Positions 10,910 to 22,453 of a stretch of DNA of 64,000 nucleotides are shown piece after piece. The notes under the pieces were generated by a model that had not been told where the DNA came from, searched no databases, and saw only the letters and a list, made by a program, of their open reading frames with translations. The translations under genes and the position numbers were made by a program. Positions within the stretch are counted from its first letter, which is position 1, and every line of letters begins with the position of its first letter. The stretch is from contig JAOTOM010005185.1 of NCBI GenBank assembly GCA_034440615.1, positions 2,127,157 through 2,191,156 on the forward strand, written 5' to 3'. This DNA comes from Ashinkailepas kermadecensis (lineage: Eukaryota; Arthropoda; Thecostraca; Neolepadidae).

Positions 10910-13900
10910 TCGCGAATTCGGGGCGGCGTGTTTCCAAACTTTCATTGGTCGAGACAGACCACGAGGACAATGACAAACATTTCCTCGCCACCGGTAAGGC
11001 CCACAGCGCTGCCATATCCGGTCCCCACCGTCACAGGCCCACGTGACCGTGACGGGGCAGCCAGCTCAGCCAAGGCTGCGGCCTGGCTCACCCGGACAGC
11101 AGGCAGCCAACATGTGGACGTGTTAAAACAGCCCGCAAACCCAACACTCCTGCAGAACTCACGTCACAGCTCAGTGCCGTGACGTGACCTGACCAACTGC
11201 CTTGCTCAGGCAGAGCTCCAGGCTGGCTGACCCAGCCACTGACCCAGCCACTGACCCAGCCAGCAGGGCTCGGTCATCCGTCCCTGGCTTATTTTCCTGA
11301 CACCACGGAACTCCCAACTTTCCAGATGAACTTGCAGGGGTCCCAACATTAGCTTAAAGACCTATGTTGCATGTGAAGTAACGGCTTAATAATGGCCTTG
11401 GCCACTGAGACGCCTACGATATGTTTTTCCCGAGAAAGCTTCCCCCGTGACCCGTAAAATACTGTGTATGAAGCAGGCTAAGGGTCAAGGAGGGAACATC
11501 TGAGGGAACATCATCACGTGACGTTTCATTTGTAGCATACCGTTTTCGTGATTTTTTTCGCGCTTCCCACTGGAACTCAAAGACAATTTTTACCTTGAAG
11601 CTTTCTTGAAGACAATATTTTGTAACTTGGTCTCCAGTTTGACGAAAAAAAAATTATTTCCCAATGTCTTTGTTGCAGAGAATCGCACCTAGCCCGCGAC
11701 CGGTACGAACATTATAAGTGTGCCTCTGGACCTGAGACCAACGTTTGATCGTGATGGAATTCCTCATAACATGACTAGTGATTTGGGTGTTAACTTAGTA
11801 TCTATTTTTTCTTAGGGGACATTTGCTCGCCAAAATTTCGGTTTTGAACATGGGACCCTATGGTAGGGCATCCAAGTCGACTTCAGCCCTCAATTTCCCG
11901 CATGTACCACCTCCCCCTCGATAATCTACAGAAACTGACACCACAAATAAAGTTAACATGTTACAAGTCCTTCAAGCACCTCCGTCTATGCCCCAGCCTG
12001 TACCTCAACCTGTTCCTCGGCCTGCTCCTCAGCCTGCTCATCAGCCACGCTTAGTTCCATTGGTCACATCCCCACTACGATATTTGCATTTCGCCGCTGC
12101 CTAGTGACCATGAATTGGCTAGAAAAAGTACACAGCATATTTGGGATTCAAAATTAATTGTGGACGCTTGAAGTCACAAATCTTCACCAGTGCCCACCCC
12201 TAGCAGTGCATCTCATCCCCATCCCCTCCCCTAAGGCCACCCTAAACCCAGCTGCGCTACTGGCACATGCCCTCGAAATAATCGCATCATTTTCTTGTTA
12301 ATACCAAAGCACGCAATTCAATTTGAGAAAGCAGATAGATTCCGACCATCAGGCCAACAAGTTTCGCGGGTAAACCTTGACATCATGCATTAGACTGTCA
12401 ATTACCACGCACTATAAACAGCTCAATAGTACCGCACCGGCTTACCTTATGCCGTGTATGGTTTCCGTTCAAAGCGGTGGTAGTTCTTTCGCAATTCTTC
12501 ACATTTCACTCACAACACACGGGCACCACAAGCGTCCACGTCGCAATACAAGCGCACTTGTACATTGTACAAGGACGTCAAACCATGCGCGGCATCGAAT
12601 TACCTAGATGGCAGCACAATGCTGGCAGCATCGTTGAAGGTCTAGATATAGGTGGCAGCACAAGCTACCTCTGGACTGAAAATAGATGGCACTGTTCTTT
12701 AGCCCGGTTTCACCTACGCGAGAGAAAAAAGACGAAATGATGCATGACGGAAGATCGTTAAACTTAAAACGATAGTTAAAGTTAAAACTGGGCGACTAGT
12801 TGAATGTTAACGGGGGTGACCTCACTTGACGTTGACTGACTCGGTGCCCGTAGATAACCCGACCTCAAAATTTTCACACATGTCAAATTGATGTGGAAAC
12901 ACGTATGTCAAATATCGGCGCACTGTTACACCTTCACTATCCGCGGAAAAACTTGTGGGGGCATGACCCCCCCCCCGAGAGATACCATAGGAAAGACACT
13001 ATAAGATGCCATAAGCAAGACATTATAAAAAAAATTGGAATGGAGACAGGCTCATGAAACAGCTCAGAACAAGGGGTGAGGGTCGTGCTATAAAACTTGC
13101 ATGAACTGAAAGGCTTACGTGAAAGTAGCAATTAATTAATTAATTTAATCGTGCACGTGCAATGAACATGCAAGCGATACCTTAGCTTATAGATCAGCTC
13201 TGACAAAGAAGCACTGACAAAACCGCTGTACCACTCGGCACCCCAAAAGTTCCATCACACGTGACACTCCATAGGTTCCACCGCCCATGTTTTGGGCGAG
13301 CACTGACACCATTACCAAATATTAATTGTTCATTATTACGATCGCAAAAACAGTGTCATGGGTATACCTCGCAAGCCATAGCAGCCGCGGACCTGCATAT
13401 TTGTGCTCACGTGGGCACAGATATCGCGACACTTCGTCGCGTGACCGACCGGGCGACCCAGCACTAGAAATACCGTGACCGGGCGTTCAATGTTCGGTCA
13501 TTATCGCAGCTATGCCTGGGAAGGCGGCGTGCGGACATGTCACGCGAACACTGAGCCAGCGGTCCGTGTCGTGTGGCCCGGCTATGAAGCCTGGCCCGGC
13601 TATGAAGCCTGCCCCGGCTGGCGCCAGGACCAATCACACAGCGCAGTGTGTCAGCAGCCATTGGGTCGGCTGGTCGGCGCTGACGGCGGCGCCCGGCGGA
13701 GCTGTGCGTGCCGTCCCGGACGGGCTCCTCCTGCTGCACCCGGCAAACTCCTGGGTGCAGGGAGCTGGCGACAACGGGCAACTCCTGGGTGCGGTGAGCT
13801 GGCGACAGCGGGCAGTCGTGACATCGGCAAACTTGTCAGAATTGTGGAATTTTGAGCGCAGCAAGCTCTTATATCAGTGACCGTCTGAAGTCGGAAACCG

Positions 13901-14150
13901 ATCATTCAACTGGATGCACAGAGGATTGATCTATTAAGCACAATTGTGCACGCCAGACTCTTCAAGAGAGTTCGTAAAGGAAGGCGAAAGCTCAACTGGC
14001 GCTTCAGCCACCTGAGCTGACTCGGCTGCTCCAGGGCCGGAACTGAAGAACTGGAGTCTGGAGCGTCACGATCACGCGGACGGAGATCGTGCATGCGGTA
14101 GTGCCTCGGGCGCTGACCTAGCACCGGTGGCAGTGGTGGCTGAAGAAGCT
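10910..14150. other. No recognised gene
   Basis: GC-rich at first, including TGACCCAGCCAC repeats at about 11230-11262. It is AT-richer at 11.3-13.4 kb and GC-rich again at 13.45-14.15 kb. Overlapping frames on both strands at 13.47-13.9 kb have biased composition and match no family I know. Confidence 0.5.
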
Positions 14151-14154
14151 CGGG

Positions 14155-14372
14155 CCGGAGCCGAACATCTGATCGAACATCTGATCGGACATCTGATCGA
14201 ACATCTGATCGACATCTGATCGACATCTGATCGACATCTGCCCGTACATCTGATCAGGCATCTGATTAGATATCTGTTCGAACAACTGATCGGCATCTGG
14301 TCGGACATCTGATCGAACATCTGATCGGGCATCTCATCGAACATCTGATCGAACATCTGATCAGACATCTGA
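14155..14372. repeat. 12-bp minisatellite, CATCTGATCGAA type
   Basis: About 18 copies of CATCTGATCGAA/CATCTGATCGGA, with shortened 10-bp versions at 14208-14240. Translation on the minus strand gives DQMFDQMSDQM-like runs, a repeat artefact. Confidence 0.9.
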
Positions 14373-14374
14373 TC

Positions 14375-15300
14375 TGCCCATGGCTCGCGTCCTTCAGCTC
14401 AACATGAACGGAGGGTCGCCGGTGGGCGAGTCGTGGCCGGACGTGCTTCGAGTGTCTACCATATACGTAAGGGCCGGCACGACTGCATAAGGTGCCGTGT
14501 AGGCACCTTATCTAGGTACATAGGCAGGTACTACGTAGGTGCATCAGTGTAGATGAGGCACAAGCCGCGTTTACACGCTAATGACTAGAAATTGGTCAAA
14601 GCGGTGAATGTCGCCGTTTCGACGTCAAATTTGCTGACAGTTCTGTTGTCAAATTTGGCAGAGCCGAAATGGCGACTTGATAATAACTGTTATTACACAT
14701 GACGTCGAAACGACGCCCACCGCCGATTTGATGGCTCTTAGTTTACAAAAATTGCAAACGTGGTTGCAGATGCATCTAGTTGTGGCTTTATGCTGAAGAA
14801 CATAATAAAGTGTGTTCTTAAGTCCAAACAGAAGAAACCTAGAAGAGTGTTGATTTACATTTTTCCAAAGCTGTTCAACTCCCATTTGTGTGCATAATTA
14901 CACCTACCTTTTGTATGGAAGCTTAAGGAGTTAACGTTGGTTAACACGAATTACCCAAAATAATATCACTCGTGGTTGTTTCTTCATGTGCTTGTATCAC
15001 TTCAAAAGAAGGCGACCTGCTGCTGGCGCGAGATAAAGGGCGAGGCGCTCAGTATTTCCTGTCGCTTATTTGCGTTATTGTCTAACCGGAACAGCATCTC
15101 AGCTCATGAATTCCGAGAGCCAATAATTTGCCGCTGCCGGTACAGAGTGGAAAATAGCATTGCATAATGTCCCAAAGAAGCTTTATGTCTGCGCAATACA
15201 TGTAGCCTACGATTTCCGAAAACCATGCAGTAGTCCAGCATTGGCGAGGATCGCACCGCCAGCACCGTATTTCAGAAAGGAGAATCCGGACCACAAAAGC
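14375..15300. other. No recognised feature
   Basis: Includes a loose GGTAC/TAGGTAC-rich patch at 14490-14545. No coding signal was recognised. Confidence 0.5.
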
Positions 15301-15308
15301 GGCAACTT

Positions 15309-15485
15309 AGCTTCGTGTATACAAGGTCAAATGCTGTGAAATTATTTTATAGTGAAGGTATGCTGTGCATACCAACGTTTGACAACGTCAAATGCTGTGA
15401 ATTATTGTCCAAACGCACCAACGTTTGACATGGTCAAATGCTGTGAAATATTGTCCAAACGCACCAACGTTTGACATGTCGCCGA
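15309..15485. repeat. 46-bp tandem repeat, about 3 copies
   Basis: ACCAACGTTTGACA begins at 15371, 15417 and 15463, a 46-bp period. GGTCAAATGCTGTGAAAT follows in each unit and also in a first partial unit. CGTTTGAC and GTCAAA within a unit can pair as a short stem. Confidence 0.85.
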
Positions 15486-15564
15486 TTGAGAAGCCAAATA
15501 TCCGCTGTACACTCATCACGCGACCCAACATCCGTAGATTGGAAGTGACACAACATCCATATAG

Positions 15565-15695
15565 ATCAGGTCGGGCAGGTTAGGTTAGATTAGTGTATGC
15601 TAGGCTAAGTCGGGCTAGGTTAGGTTAGTTTATGTTAGTTAGGTCGGGCTAGGTTAGTTAGGTCGCGCTAGGTTATGTTAAGTTCGGTTAGGTTT
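15565..15695. repeat. Degenerate GGTTA/TTAGG-like repeat
   Basis: Interrupted runs of GGTTAGGTTAG and GGGCTAGGTTAGTTAGGTC. They resemble dispersed arthropod-type TTAGG sequence, but they are short, impure and internal, so this is not a telomere. Confidence 0.7.
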
Positions 15696-15699
15696 TTCG

Positions 15700-16835
15700 T
15701 TGCTCAACCCTTGCTACCATAAATTGTGGGACCTGAAACGATGGAACTTTGCGACGCTTTTCAAGTTGTTTCTAATAAATAGTTGCGATAGCAAACTACT
15801 AACGCGTTTGGCCAAGTTTTGTCATCAGTTGGCCTTAAAAACAGTGGACTAAGCTGCTGCTGTGGTCGAGCTGATGGCTCTGTTCCAGATACAGTCGGAG
15901 CGGTGAAGATGTTGTCAGTGTTGAAGGACTGTATATTCTTAGGAAAGAATAGAATACATTCACTGTGTTCTCATGCCACTTCTTTAGAACCTTATTAATG
16001 CTGTTTTTCCACTCAGCACCCCTAAAACATCGATTGCAGCATGGTATTAGCTGTCCAAAATAATAAGTTTCGATAACTTTACGCTTAGCTAATTACCTTT
16101 CCCTGAACAGACAACCCGATAATCATACTCTAAATAAGGTATTTCGAAAGCTTTCAGTAAGATAGTGACAGTCTCATCAATTACACACGTGGTGTTTATG
16201 TAGTTACTTTCGCGGTTACCCTGATTTGCACACCATGCAGACTTGGAATACCCAAATTTCTGCCTCCTTTCTGGAATCGTCGGCCTGTTCAGCTATTCCA
16301 GCTTCGACCGGACGAGTAAATTTAATGAATTGTGTTCTGATGTCCACTTGAGATACGAAGTATCTTCTACAGAACAGCCTAAATTACAACTTGACAATAA
16401 TTCCGCCGGAAGCAGTCATGTCCGGTTAAATTTCGCATCGCTTTAGATATCGCAACGGAAGCATATCACCCAGTTCAGTAGAAAACAAACATTGTTGTCT
16501 ATTGTTGCATGTTGCTGTATTGCTTCTCTGGCTATGTCTTGCTTATGATGATACTTGAAGCAATCTACATGCCTCTGACAGCTCGCTTCTACAGCATTGA
16601 CCATAATTACTTTGAGGTATTCCTTCTCCGAACTTGCACCCGCTCCATCAGTGCCATTCACCCGTTCATTCGTCCGGTTTGCACTGCTACTTGTAATCTG
16701 GTTACTGTGCTCTTCTGAACTTGCTGAACTGAACTGAACTTAGAACAATGGCTAACTGATTTGTACGAACAGGGATCGTTTACCAGATCAAATGGCATGT
16801 ATGCATCAACGGTGTATGGGTATGCGTTTGTGTGT
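15700..16835. other. No recognised feature
   Basis: AT-rich sequence with short frames only. Confidence 0.5.
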
Positions 16836-16837
16836 GT

Positions 16838-17060
<223 letters not shown>

Positions 17061-17064
17061 CCAC

Positions 17065-18345
17065 TACGTTGATCCCCGACATGGGTGAAGCATCTGGTGA
17101 AAGTTTGGCATGGTCCTCTCTTGGTAGTTTAAACAGTAATAATATTAAAAACATCCCACTAGATGGCTCTGCGCTGTAAGGCACTGTAAACACTCTTCTT
17201 CCCGCCAAAACGTCAACGTCATCAACAACTTGGAGTGATGTCATATCCGTCGTCCCCAAAATATGTAGTTATAAGCATTTCAGACAAGTATCTGAGACAA
17301 TACGAAATGAGCTGCGCAGATATAAGGGATTTATGTTGCTTTATCGTACCGATGAACTCAATGAAATGTATTCAAAGCAATACTATATTTACATGTATCA
17401 CTGCACTGTTTACCCATGTGTTTTTCTGGACCCAAACGTCGAAAGGAATGCGATTTCGACAATAAATGCAATCGCTGTTAACGTATAAAATATAAACATA
17501 ACGATTAGTAGAATGGAAATGTTAAACAAATAGGAAGTGATACGCTAGATTACAACAATGCGGATGAACATTTCGTTGATCGGCATCCTTCACCAGTACC
17601 CGCGCGCTCGCCGTTCGCGATCGTTCCGTGATTCGTCGCTTCGTCGCTACGTTCAAGAGAGCGAGGCAAGAGATGGAATGTCTTGGAATATGCATGCAGG
17701 GTGAGGTCTCATATTTCCACGTCTGATACGGAAACAAATTTGCGTTCAAGCGTACATTGCTCCATGGTGCGATTGAATGCTAAGGGCGGCAGCAATTCGC
17801 CACCTTAACTAGTCGGTTTTGGTTTTGGTTTGGCTGATGTCAGTTTTTGGAAAAGCATCATAACCCTGGCCCAGGATTGGGTTTGTACTTTATAGTCCCA
17901 GATGTGGAGAAGAAAATTAAAGGCTAATCGAATACGGAGACGAATGATTTTCTTCAATCCTTGACATCGGAGTCTCGGCTTGCACTTCCCAGTGAAGCAC
18001 TTTATCACAGGGCACATTGCCAAACAGCAACATTCAACCTCCAAATTACAAAAATAATAGCATATTTTTCTGGAGAGGGTTAATGTTCTGAATCCAAAAA
18101 ATCCAGCAATACCCTATTTTTCTAACCCAGCCCTGGCCATATCTAGATGGGGACTTCCAAAATTATTGCCATCACTGAACATAATTTTGTGTCCATTATT
18201 TATGTGCATTATCGTAGATCTCTGTTGAAGTTATAAATTATTGGCATTCCACTGGCAGCACCAAAAATACATGAAGTCCCCCTGGTAAATGCTTGCTCCC
18301 AGCCCATCTGGCATTTCAAGAAGAATATTGGTTATTATTGCACTA
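17065..18345. other. No recognised feature
   Basis: AT-rich. No coding, RNA or repeat signal that I can support. Confidence 0.5.
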
Positions 18346-18349
18346 AGGT

Positions 18350-18860
18350 AACCACGAGACAAACTTTACATAACTTTTGTCTCCATGAAGCAAACAAAGG
18401 GCTAGGTTTCATTAGGTTAGGTAATCTCAGACTTTTCTTTTAAGTTTGACAACCTTAAAAATTAAATTTGTCTAACCAAATTTGGATTTTTTTTCTTGAA
18501 ATTAACTGGTTACGTTAGGTTAGTTTTTTTTTAGAGAAATGTTTTTTGAAAATTTTACATTTGAACTAATTTTTCTTACACGGAAGGTTCAGCTAGATTA
18601 GTTTAATGTGCATAACATTTTTCGTCCTAATTTGTATGCTGTATTACCCAACTCTAAGCCAGTCTTTGGTATTAGTTTGCCTGCCAACTGAAAAGTATGC
18701 AATTGCAGAGGAAATAACTGGTCACATCATGCCAACCACATTCATAAACCTTGCAATGTTTACAAGAAATCTCAAGAAGTCAAAAATTACCTTCAAGTGC
18801 AAATTTAGCAAATATTGTAGAAGCATGTTTCTGAGTGATTAAGGTAAGATGACCATTCAG
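18350..18860 (-). repeat. AACCT-bearing dispersed repeat, minus copy
   Basis: Read on the minus strand, it shares blocks in the same order with 19720-20220 and 21565-21985: an ATGACC...CCTCTGCAAATGCATAC-like start, a GTTGGCAGGCAAA block, AACCTAACC pentamers, and a final CCCTTTGTTTGCTTCATGGA block (18383-18402 on the plus strand as its complement). It has no coding capacity. Confidence 0.6.
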
Positions 18861-18931
18861 TCCTGTGGCAAATGTGAACTTTTCAGTGGTGTTGAACTAT
18901 TGCGTCATGTCAAACCTAACATAACCTAACC

Positions 18932-19615
18932 CACTGGCGGATCCAGGCAGGGGCTATTCCGGCCATGCCCCCCCCGAAGCGCTTAGAACGGGGGGGGGGC
19001 ATAGTGTCTTTTGCCTCCCCCGAAACCAACAGAAGTCAACTAAATTAAAATTCAGTAACCTTTGCCGAGGTTAAAAAATAGCGTCTGGATGAAAGAATCT
19101 CCAATTTTCAAGGATTTTGTTTTATGAAAAATAATTGTTTGGAAGCCAGAATGGTAGCATAGTAGATTCTGACACACATCGAGGGTTCCATGCTGCTCAA
19201 GTTCTGCTTACAGCAAGAGTTGACAAAATCGGATCCGCCAGTGTGTACACGTGCACGAACGTTGACGTGGTACAAGACGTTGAACGTGAACGTTTTGGTA
19301 AACAAGAACAAAAATCCGGTAACATAGAAACGGTGGAGGTAGGCTGGGGCTCCTACAACAGGAAATTATGTTGTCAATTATCATTTAATTTTAAATTTAA
19401 TTATTATTTTAAAACATAGGCCCCTTTGCCAAATAGTGGTCGAAATCCGGTGCTTTTAACACAAAATAGTGGGTGAATGGACACCCTCCAAATCCGTTCG
19501 ACTCCTCCCCTGATGCAATTTCTAGGTACGCCACTGGGGGAGGGGAGGGGGAGGGAGCTGACGCCGAGAACCGAAAGTTGCCCCCCCCCAAACCGGTGGG
19601 CTAGATCCGCCAGTG
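18932..19615. mobile_element. hAT-like MITE with 8-bp target duplication
   Basis: The left end CACTGGCGGATCC (18932-18944) is mirrored at the right end by GATCCGCCAGTG (19604-19615). ACCTAACC flanks the element on both sides (18924-18931 and 19616-19623), which is the 8-bp target duplication typical of hAT transposons. An internal GGATCCGCCAGTG at 19231-19243 is a second terminal-like sequence, so the element may be composite or hold an older, smaller copy. It encodes no transposase. The caveat is that the surrounding DNA is rich in AACCT, so part of the duplication could be background. Confidence 0.65.
19410..19540 (-). repeat. Nested dispersed repeat ending in CAGTGGCGTACCTAG
   Basis: On the minus strand it begins CAGTGGCGTACCTAGAAATT. 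Shared blocks (GCATCA, GGGGAGG, CGGATTTGGAGGG, GGATTTCGAC) match 28678-28795 on the plus strand. It lies inside the hAT-like element at 18932-19615. Confidence 0.55.
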
Positions 19616-19719
19616 ACCTAACCCAACATCTTTTGTGTAAATTTGTATTTTAGGGTATTTTTGTATTTGTGATTTTTTTCCAATGTGACATGAACGTGAT
19701 TAAGATGTGACAAGTCATT

Positions 19720-20220
19720 TATGCCCTCAGGAAATGCTTACTTTTCAGCTTGCAAGCAAAATAACACCAAAAAGGGTTTCGAGTTAGAGAATATAGCATG
19801 AAAAATAATATTTGTAAAACATAACATAACCTAGCCCAACCTCTGAAGAAAAAGCATTCACACAAAAATTAGGAATATTTCAAACAAATGTGTTGTCATC
19901 AATTTTCAAAATTACAAACCTGATATGGTGTGATATATGGCTTTTGAAGGAAGCTAATTTCCCCCGAAACAATATTTGGAAAATTGAAAAATATATCAAT
20001 GTTTCCAAATCAAGATAACATGACTTAACATAGCAAATCCTAACCCTTTGTTTGCTTTACAGAGGTAAAATATGTGGAAAAGTTGTCTTTTAAACACCTG
20101 AAACCACAGTAATGCCATCTTTGCTTCTTGTTTTTCCAGAAAGTTTTTGTTAAAGAAATTATCACATTTAAAAAAAAGTCTGGAGCAATTGCAGCATGAA
20201 TGAATGGTCACCCTGTTTTA
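19720..20220 (+). repeat. AACCT-bearing dispersed repeat, plus copy 1
   Basis: Shared landmarks with 21565-21985 are GCTTACTTTTCAGCTTGCAA versus GCATACTCTTCAGTTGGCAG, GAGAATATAGCATGA versus GGTAATATAGCATAA, and CCCTTTGTTTGCTTTACAGA versus CCCTTTATTTGCTTCATGGA. Confidence 0.6.
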
Positions 20221-20224
20221 ATCA

Positions 20225-20790
20225 CCTTCCAAAGCATGTCTACAATATTTTTTTCTTCTTGAAATGCCACACTGGCAGGATGTAAGAATACTGTTCTGCC
20301 CATGGCACTGACACTTATTGTTTTAATGCGAAGTTGGTCCTTTGAAATAGCTGCCATGTTTCAGACATGGGAAGAGGATAACATGACTCATGATGAGTTA
20401 AACATACCAGTATGCAGATGGTAAAACCTGACTATCCTGTTGGGGACTATAATTAGGAGCATATTCATTTAGATCAGATGATATGCAAAAAAAGAGCTGC
20501 CTAAATGTACGGGTTTGTAATGATGTGCTGCTTTGCAGCCAGGGCTGCACTTGTACTTGTTAATCCTGAGTGTGGATAGGAAATGTTTTGATAAATTTAG
20601 CTTTTAAACCTAATATAGCTTTTTGGAAACATAGTGAGAAGCATGTTTTTACATGTGCTTGTGATCATGGGACTATTCATTACTGTGGAAAATGCATAGT
20701 TTTCAGTTGGCTACAACTTCCTAACAATGCAAGGTTTATAAATGGTTATGATCAGTCATTATGAATGTGGTTTACATCAAGTTGTACAGT
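20225..20790. other. No recognised feature
   Basis: AT-rich, with no supported feature. Confidence 0.5.
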
Positions 20791-20794
20791 GTTC

Positions 20795-21560
20795 TGACTT
20801 AATAAGTGCCACACGGGCCCATGCAGGTTAAATCTGTAAAGGGAAGATACCATAAGTCTGGACAAAAGGACATTCATCACCCCATCTACACCCACATCCC
20901 AAACTTTAAAAAAAAGACATCCACCAACATCCCTCACACCCACCAACACCCATCCACCTTACATATCCAGCCCATTCACTCGATCCCGTACAACACAAGC
21001 GTGGATCGAGCGCCCCACCAACAACGCCATACTCTATCCATGCCTGTTTAAATAGGTCCATACTGTGCACACCTACTTAGCATAAATCTGACCCCATTCA
21101 CCACTAACTAGAACTAAAATACAACATTTTCTGGCCTAAAAATTTGTCCACCCTATTTTTAAATACATTCAATGAGGGACTCCTCACGTCAGCAGGTAGT
21201 CTATTCCATTGATCAACAACCCTTTGACCTTTGACTGAATACCTGTTGTCGCGTAACTGTTCTACAGCTCAACTTGTCTGGCCTGAATTGATGACCCCTA
21301 TGTGATGCTCTAAATAGAAGGGCATCATTCAGATTGACCTGGTCTGACCCTTTAGCAGTTTTATACATTTGAACCATATCACGGGCCTTAATTTCGTGTA
21401 CTTGAGTGATTACATATCTAATGCCATATGCTTTTCTCCATATTCTAAGTTACCTAGTCCACTGATGCATCTAGTGGCTTTGTACTGCGCTCTTTCTAGC
21501 ATATCTATGTCTTTTCTAAGTAATGGCTCCATGCCTGTACATAATATTCCAAGTGGGACC
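20795..21560 (-). mobile_element. Diverged CR1-like LINE fragment, copy C
   Basis: Minus-strand remnant with the end of the polymerase ORF (21560 to about 21115) and a 3' UTR to about 20795. The terminal segment (CTTAATAAGTGCCACACGGG on the plus strand at about 20799) resembles CTTAATAAGAGACACAGGGG of copy B at about 8695, placing it in the same superfamily but a different, older subfamily. No octamer tail survives. Confidence 0.75.
21115..21560 (-). pseudogene. CR1-like reverse transcriptase C-terminus, decayed
   Basis: On the minus strand the readable pieces are RKDIDMLERAQYKATRCISG, LGNLEYGEKHMALDM, then VQMYKTAKGSDQVNL, NDALLFRASHRGHQFRPDKL, and after a frame change VVDQWNRLPADVRSPSLNVF followed by KNRVDKFL. 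These match, in order, the polymerase thumb/C-terminal motifs of CR1-type LINEs, and copies A and B have the corresponding LERAQKRATKMV and VEHWNQLPG. At least two frame changes and stop codons interrupt it. No upstream catalytic region is present. Confidence 0.78.
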
Positions 21561-21564
21561 ATGA

Positions 21565-21985
21565 TGTGACCATTCATTTCCTCTGCAAATGCATACTCTT
21601 CAGTTGGCAGGCAAAATAAAATACAAATGGCTTGGAGTTGGGTAATATAGCATAAATAACTTAAAAAGTAACATAATCTAGCATAATCTACCTTAACCTT
21701 CGATGCAAGAGAAACAACGCTTTTAAAAACGGGAAATTTCCAAACCATTTTGATTCCCAAAACTTCTAAAATTTAAAAACCTGACAACCTGACCTAACCT
21801 AACGTAACCTAGCCTGATCTGTTAGAAGAAAATCAAAAATTTCCTTGAAAATGTCACTTTTTTTTGTTCTTGGACATTTGTGCAACTTGTGAAACCTAAC
21901 CTAACCTAACGCAGCCTAACCAAGCCTGGCCCCTTTATTTGCTTCATGGAGGTAAAATGTGTGTAAAGCTTGCATTGTGGTAACC
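21565..21985 (+). repeat. AACCT-bearing dispersed repeat, plus copy 2
   Basis: It abuts CR1-like copy C and carries two AACCTAACCTAACG-type clusters (about 21788 and 21893). See 19720-20220 for shared landmarks. Confidence 0.6.
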
Positions 21986-22019
21986 TTAAAGTGTAATTAT
22001 ACCCCTTCTTCTATGGGGT

Positions 22020-22405
22020 CGATAGTTTCTCTAGAACCAGGTCGATAAATTTCCTGGGTCCAAGGATCTTAATGTAGAATTATAAGTTGTGCAGCAGGGA
22101 AATAGGGATTTGGTGAAGGGTTGGGATTGATGCTAGTAGTTGTCTTAGATTATGCTAATAAATTGGGAATTGTGTTAGTAGTAGGTGTACTTGGCAGTTG
22201 ATTCAGGATCAGCCTTGGGCATGTGATGCTGAAAAGATTGTCCATCTTAACAGAATGGGTGAAGATAGTTTCCATGGAACTCAGGATATATCATTGATTA
22301 GGGGTTTCAGTCTCCTTTGTTGTCATCATATAGTATCTTCCCGTTATAGCCTTAACCCAGATGAACCCATGTGTCTCTTATTGAGTCTTAACACTTTTTG
22401 ACTAT
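22020..22405 (+). mobile_element. CR1-like LINE 3' end, fragment D
   Basis: The 3' UTR alone matches copy A: GTGTACTTGGCAGTTGATTC versus GTGTACCTAGCAGTGGATTC, TGTGATGCTGAAAAGATTGT versus TGTGATACTGATGAGATTGT, and the terminal CTTAACCCAGATGAACCCAT versus CTTAACCCAGATGGGCCCCT. It ends in a decayed tail, TTTTTGACTATGAC. No ORF remains. Confidence 0.7.
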
Positions 22406-22453
22406 GACATCATATCCAACTGAAGCTTCTTGAAATCCCACACTTATATAAAC

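Noticed and set aside
10547..11182. A 202-codon frame with five WWSSGRLSSDSGAGEDAPEH repeats, and its antisense partners
   Set aside because: The 63-bp tandem repeat stays open in several frames on both strands. There is no conserved domain or start context beyond the array.
13464..13905. Cluster of overlapping frames on both strands (up to 126 codons)
   Set aside because: GC-rich sequence with few stops. No domain, no consistent frame and no neighbour supports a gene.
15565..15695. Telomere of the TTAGG type
   Set aside because: The repeats are short, impure and internal, and similar AACCT clusters are scattered at 18-28 kb within dispersed repeats.
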